Below are positions 7,317 through 8,265 of a stretch of DNA of 8,265 nucleotides, in pieces. This DNA comes from an uncultured Verrucomicrobiota bacterium (GTDB lineage: Bacteria; Verrucomicrobiota; Verrucomicrobiia; Limisphaerales; UBA9464): the NCBI GenBank assembly GCA_903864375.1, contig CAIPFS010000464.1, positions 1 through 8,265 of the forward strand. Reading direction: 5' to 3'. The notes under the pieces were generated by a model that saw only the letters and a list, made by a program, of their open reading frames with translations, did not search any database and was not told where the DNA came from. The first letter of the stretch is position 1. Each line of letters begins with the position of its first letter. The position numbers and the translations under genes were made by a program.

Positions 7317-7589
7317 TCAGCCCCCTGCAAAGGCAGGGACGATGCTGAGTCGGTCGCCTTGAAGGAGGTGGGTTTCCTGATTTTCCAGAAATCGGATGTC
7401 CTGCTCGTTTACGAACAGCAGGACACTTCCCCGAACCTTTCCACTGCCTTCCAACAGCCTGTCCCGGATGCCGTTGAAACGGTCATGGAGCTGATCGATG
7501 ACCTCGGTGACTGTTCCAGGCTGGACTTCCACCTGTTCGGCTCCGCCGCAAAAACGGCGCAGGGTGGGAGGGATGATGACATGGACCAT
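7317..7589 (-). CDS. CysO/MoaD/ThiS-like ubiquitin-fold sulfur carrier protein
   Basis: A 90-residue beta-grasp protein starting at ATG 7589; the frame is open further upstream, but that part overlaps the threonine synthase gene. Family features in order are IPPTLRRFCGGAEQVEV (6-22), TVTEVIDQLHDRFNGIRDRL (27-46), FVNEQDIRFL (59-68), LQGDRLSIVPAFAGG (76-90). The protein ends exactly in Gly89-Gly90, the form that is adenylated by an E1-like ThiF/MoeB enzyme and converted to a C-terminal thiocarboxylate, with no removal of extra residues needed. From memory it resembles mycobacterial CysO, which hands sulfur to the O-phosphoserine sulfhydrylase CysM, more than molybdopterin MoaD or thiamin ThiS. 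It follows thrC by 13 bp and is almost surely co-transcribed with it. The role is inferred: sulfur donation in amino acid or cofactor synthesis. No E1 or JAMM protease gene is visible here. Confidence 0.88.
   Translation of the reverse strand: MVHVIIPPTLRRFCGGAEQVEVQPGTVTEVIDQLHDRFNGIRDRLLEGSGKVRGSVLLFVNEQDIRFLENQETHLLQGDRLSIVPAFAGG
7323..7338. terminator. Small GC-rich hairpin at the convergent gene ends, weak terminator candidate
   Basis: CCCTGC (7323-7328) and GCAGGG (7333-7338) form a perfect 6-bp stem around a 4-nt loop. It begins 11 nt after the stop codon of the DHH gene and lies within the last codons (PAFAGG) of the sulfur-carrier gene. No U-tract follows on either strand, so it is not a classical intrinsic terminator. 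It could stall polymerase or protect 3' ends, or it may be a by-product of the conserved Ala-Gly-Gly coding. Confidence 0.2.
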
Positions 7590-7602
7590 GGTGGGAGCCG
7601 GT

Positions 7603-8265
7603 TCAGGCGTGGACAGTCTGGCGTTTTCCTCCGTCGGAAAGGAGTGCCTCAAACTCTCGCAGGCTGGGGCGGATTTCCCGGGTTGAACCCACGTGGGAAG
7701 CCACGGCATCGAGCGTTTTGAGCCCATTTCCGGTGATGCACAGCACGGCGCTGGAATCACTGGCGATTTTTCCCTGTTGGATCAGTTTTCGAGCCACGCC
7801 GACGGTCACTCCCCCCGCCGTTTCGGCAAAGATGCCCTCGCATTCCGCAAGGAGTTTGATCCCCTCCCGGATCTCATCATCGGTGACATCCTCCCCATGA
7901 CCTCCGGTTTCCTTCATCACTTTCAGCGCATAAAAGCCATCGGCTGGCGTGCCGATCGCCAGCGATTTGGCGATGGTGTTCGGCTTTACGGGTTTAAAAA
8001 AGTCGAGCCCCGCTTTTTGCGCCGTGGTGATTGGGTTGCATCCGGTCGCCTGTGCACCATGCATCTTCCATTTGGTGTCCGGAACCAGACCCAACTTGCT
8101 GAATTCCTGATAGCTCTTGTGAATTTTGGTGAGGAGCGACCCGGAAGCCATGCAGACAACGGTATGCTCCGGAATGCGCCAGCCCAGTTGCTCCTGAATT
8201 TCAAAGCCCATCGATTTTGAGCCTTCGGCGTAGTAGGGCCGCATGTTGACGTTGACGAAGGCCCA
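7603..8265 (-). CDS. thrC: Threonine synthase (C-terminal 220 residues; N-terminus beyond the window)
   Basis: This fold-type II PLP enzyme converts O-phospho-L-homoserine and water to L-threonine and phosphate, the last step of threonine synthesis in the cytoplasm. The visible part opens with WAFVNVNMRPYYAEGSKSM, typical of threonine synthases, followed by FEIQEQLGWRIPEH. Then come the phosphate-cradle-like loop ASGSLLTKIHKSY, HGAQATGCNPI, FAETAGGVTVGVA and ITGNGLKTLD, all in family order. The reading frame is open to the right edge, so the Met at 8244 is internal. The PLP-binding lysine lies in the missing N-terminal half. The sulfur-carrier gene follows 13 bp downstream in the same operon; the promoter lies outside the window. 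Confidence 0.93.
   Translation of the reverse strand, partial: WAFVNVNMRPYYAEGSKSMGFEIQEQLGWRIPEHTVVCMASGSLLTKIHKSYQEFSKLGLVPDTKWKMHGAQATGCNPITTAQKAGLDFFKPVKPNTIAKSLAIGTPADGFYALKVMKETGGHGEDVTDDEIREGIKLLAECEGIFAETAGGVTVGVARKLIQQGKIASDSSAVLCITGNGLKTLDAVASHVGSTREIRPSLREFEALLSDGGKRQTVHA

Noticed and set aside
7590..7760. N-terminal extension of the sulfur carrier to an ATG at 7760
   Set aside because: The extension overlaps thrC in another frame, is rich in Pro/Ser/Cys without fold signals, and the family normally begins a few residues before the first beta strand, as from 7589.
7693..8220. Plus-strand open frame of 175 codons opposite threonine synthase
   Set aside because: It is antisense to clear thrC motifs and has no protein-family features; a GC-bias shadow.

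Overview
This GC-rich window looks like chromosomal DNA from a Verrucomicrobiota or Planctomycetota bacterium. The best marker is a full-length PSCyt1/DUF1549/DUF1553 protein, a family typical of those phyla. The short N-terminal extension of the mercuric-reductase-like flavoprotein also fits. The assignment is inferred from family membership and was not tested phylogenetically.

Layout: (1) Bases 1-3387 hold three minus-strand genes that read leftward as a likely operon. In transcription order they are a secreted cytochrome-type PSCyt1/DUF1549/DUF1553 protein, a TVP38/TMEM64 (VTT-domain) membrane protein, and the N-terminus of a pyridine nucleotide-disulfide oxidoreductase that runs off the left edge. 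(2) Bases 3388-3496 are a 109-bp divergent intergenic region with an 8-bp perfect inverted repeat and a possible leaderless promoter for the leftward operon. (3) Bases 3497-7312 hold two plus-strand genes 42 bp apart: a 941-residue GH63-type glycoside hydrolase and a 315-residue DHH/DHHA1 phosphoesterase. (4) Bases 7317-8265 hold a minus-strand pair, the C-terminal half of threonine synthase (cut by the right edge) followed 13 bp later by a 90-residue CysO/MoaD/ThiS-like sulfur carrier ending in Gly-Gly.

How the genes may work together: the leftward operon combines an exported haem-type protein, an inner-membrane VTT protein and a cytoplasmic FAD/NAD(P) enzyme, which suggests redox or membrane work, but nothing fixes a substrate. 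The GH63 and DHH genes have no obvious shared pathway. The threonine synthase and carrier pair is the most suggestive unit. In mycobacteria a very similar carrier (CysO) feeds sulfur to CysM, a PLP enzyme of the same fold type as threonine synthase.

There is no mobile element, CRISPR array, tRNA or rRNA that I can recognise, and no gene-free stretch above 300 bases. I found no clear evidence of a wholly new system; the items below are leads of modest strength.
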